DNA of 64,000 nucleotides, from assembly GCA_020073205.1 (NCBI GenBank), contig JAIQFR010000011.1:1-64000 (forward strand), written 5' to 3'. The notes beneath the pieces were generated by a model, which saw only the letters and a list, made by a program, of their open reading frames with translations, made no database searches and was not told the DNA's origin. The translations under genes were made by a program, and so were the position numbers. Of the stretch, positions 63,833 through 64,000 are shown piece by piece. Every line of letters begins with the position of its first letter. Position 1 is the stretch's first letter. Origin of the DNA: Terriglobia bacterium. GTDB lineage: Bacteria; Acidobacteriota; Polarisedimenticolia; Polarisedimenticolales; JAIQFR01.

Positions 63833-64000
63833 ATGCGTACAGCCCATCGAAGCATTGCCGTGGCGATCGCCGCCGGGCTCGTCCTGCTCCTCGGAGCCTG
63901 CGCCAACAACTCGTTGGACAGCGGGAGCGGCCCGAACGTGATCCTGTCGATCTCGCAGTTCCCGATCATCCCGCCCGTCACGTCCTCGTACAACGCGGCC
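63833..64000 (+). CDS. Lipoprotein after pilQ, truncated by the window end
   Basis: The first 56 residues only. A signal peptide with lipobox LGAC (Cys23) predicts a lipoprotein; the mature start is Ser/Gly/Asn-rich, then ILSISQFPIIPPVTSS. GGGGAGG lies before the ATG. It may be a pilus-linked Ig-like protein, but too little is visible to name it. Confidence 0.75.
   Translation, partial: MRTAHRSIAVAIAAGLVLLLGACANNSLDSGSGPNVILSISQFPIIPPVTSSYNAA

Noticed and set aside
61603-63993. 796-codon minus-strand open frame opposite pilQ
   Set aside because: Antisense of a conserved secretin; Arg/Gly-rich.

Overview
The window is about 68-70% G+C (judged by eye), densely coded and chromosomal. It is filled with housekeeping and envelope operons from a Gram-negative (diderm) bacterium: TonB/ExbB/ExbD, lipoproteins, PpiD-type periplasmic foldase, MreBCD-PBP2-RodA, SecDF-YajC and PilMNOPQ type IV pili with an outer-membrane secretin. 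The poly-Pro plus (GGV)n TonB linker, the mreBCD-mrdA-rodA-radical SAM-rng order, the ferredoxin-dependent 2-oxoacid oxidoreductase and the M28/M16 peptidases suggest Acidobacteriota; Myxococcota or Desulfobacterota relatives are not excluded. This taxonomic guess rests on gene style only. I saw no tRNA, rRNA, CRISPR, insertion sequence, phage or plasmid feature.

Layout. 0.1-3.4 kb (-): TPR lipoprotein, tonB, exbB, exbD, exbD energy-transduction operon. 3.6-5.7 kb (-): APC amino-acid permease translationally coupled to a small unknown protein. 5.8-6.4 kb (+): CoA-type Nudix hydrolase, closed by a 13-bp hairpin. 6.5-9.3 kb (-): 2-oxoacid:ferredoxin oxidoreductase delta, alpha and fused beta-gamma. 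9.5-13.8 kb: divergent M28 and M16 secreted peptidases. 13.9-17.2 kb (+): REC-PilZ, nicotinate phosphoribosyltransferase, DUF2007, GHMP sugar kinase. 17.2-18.5 kb: DsbD-alpha-like protein (-) and an unknown secreted protein (+). 18.6-22.3 kb (+): P-loop kinase, nadA, dxs. 22.4-23.4 kb: DUF3467 and STAS proteins (-), YggX-like protein (+).

23.5-29.4 kb (+) is the least conventional region: an AMP-forming acyl-CoA ligase, an acyl carrier protein, a KBL-type alpha-oxoamine synthase, a CoA-acylating aldehyde dehydrogenase and a second KBL-type synthase carrying a one-base frameshift. 29.6-32.7 kb (+): ErpA/IscA, dGTPase, Zn alcohol dehydrogenase, receiver protein. 32.7-35.3 kb (-): TPR protein and PpiD-like foldase. 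35.5-46.8 kb (+): FecR-domain protein, mreBCD, mrdA, rodA, radical-SAM/DUF2344 fusion, ribonuclease E/G. 46.9-49.9 kb (+): feoB, Zn-ribbon protein, DtxR-FeoA fusion, behind a promoter with a dyad over the start site. 50.0-57.9 kb (+): TPR protein, LACC1/YfiH, yajC-secD-secF, relA/spoT, ridA. 58.0-58.2 kb (-): rpmB. 58.7-64.0 kb (+): pilMNOPQ and a truncated lipoprotein gene.

The promoters are unusually legible: many genes have TTGNNN-(16-18)-TANNNT elements, and three genes have the -10 box only 6-8 nt before the start codon, suggesting leaderless mRNAs. Most operons show 1-26 nt stop/start overlaps, implying translational coupling.
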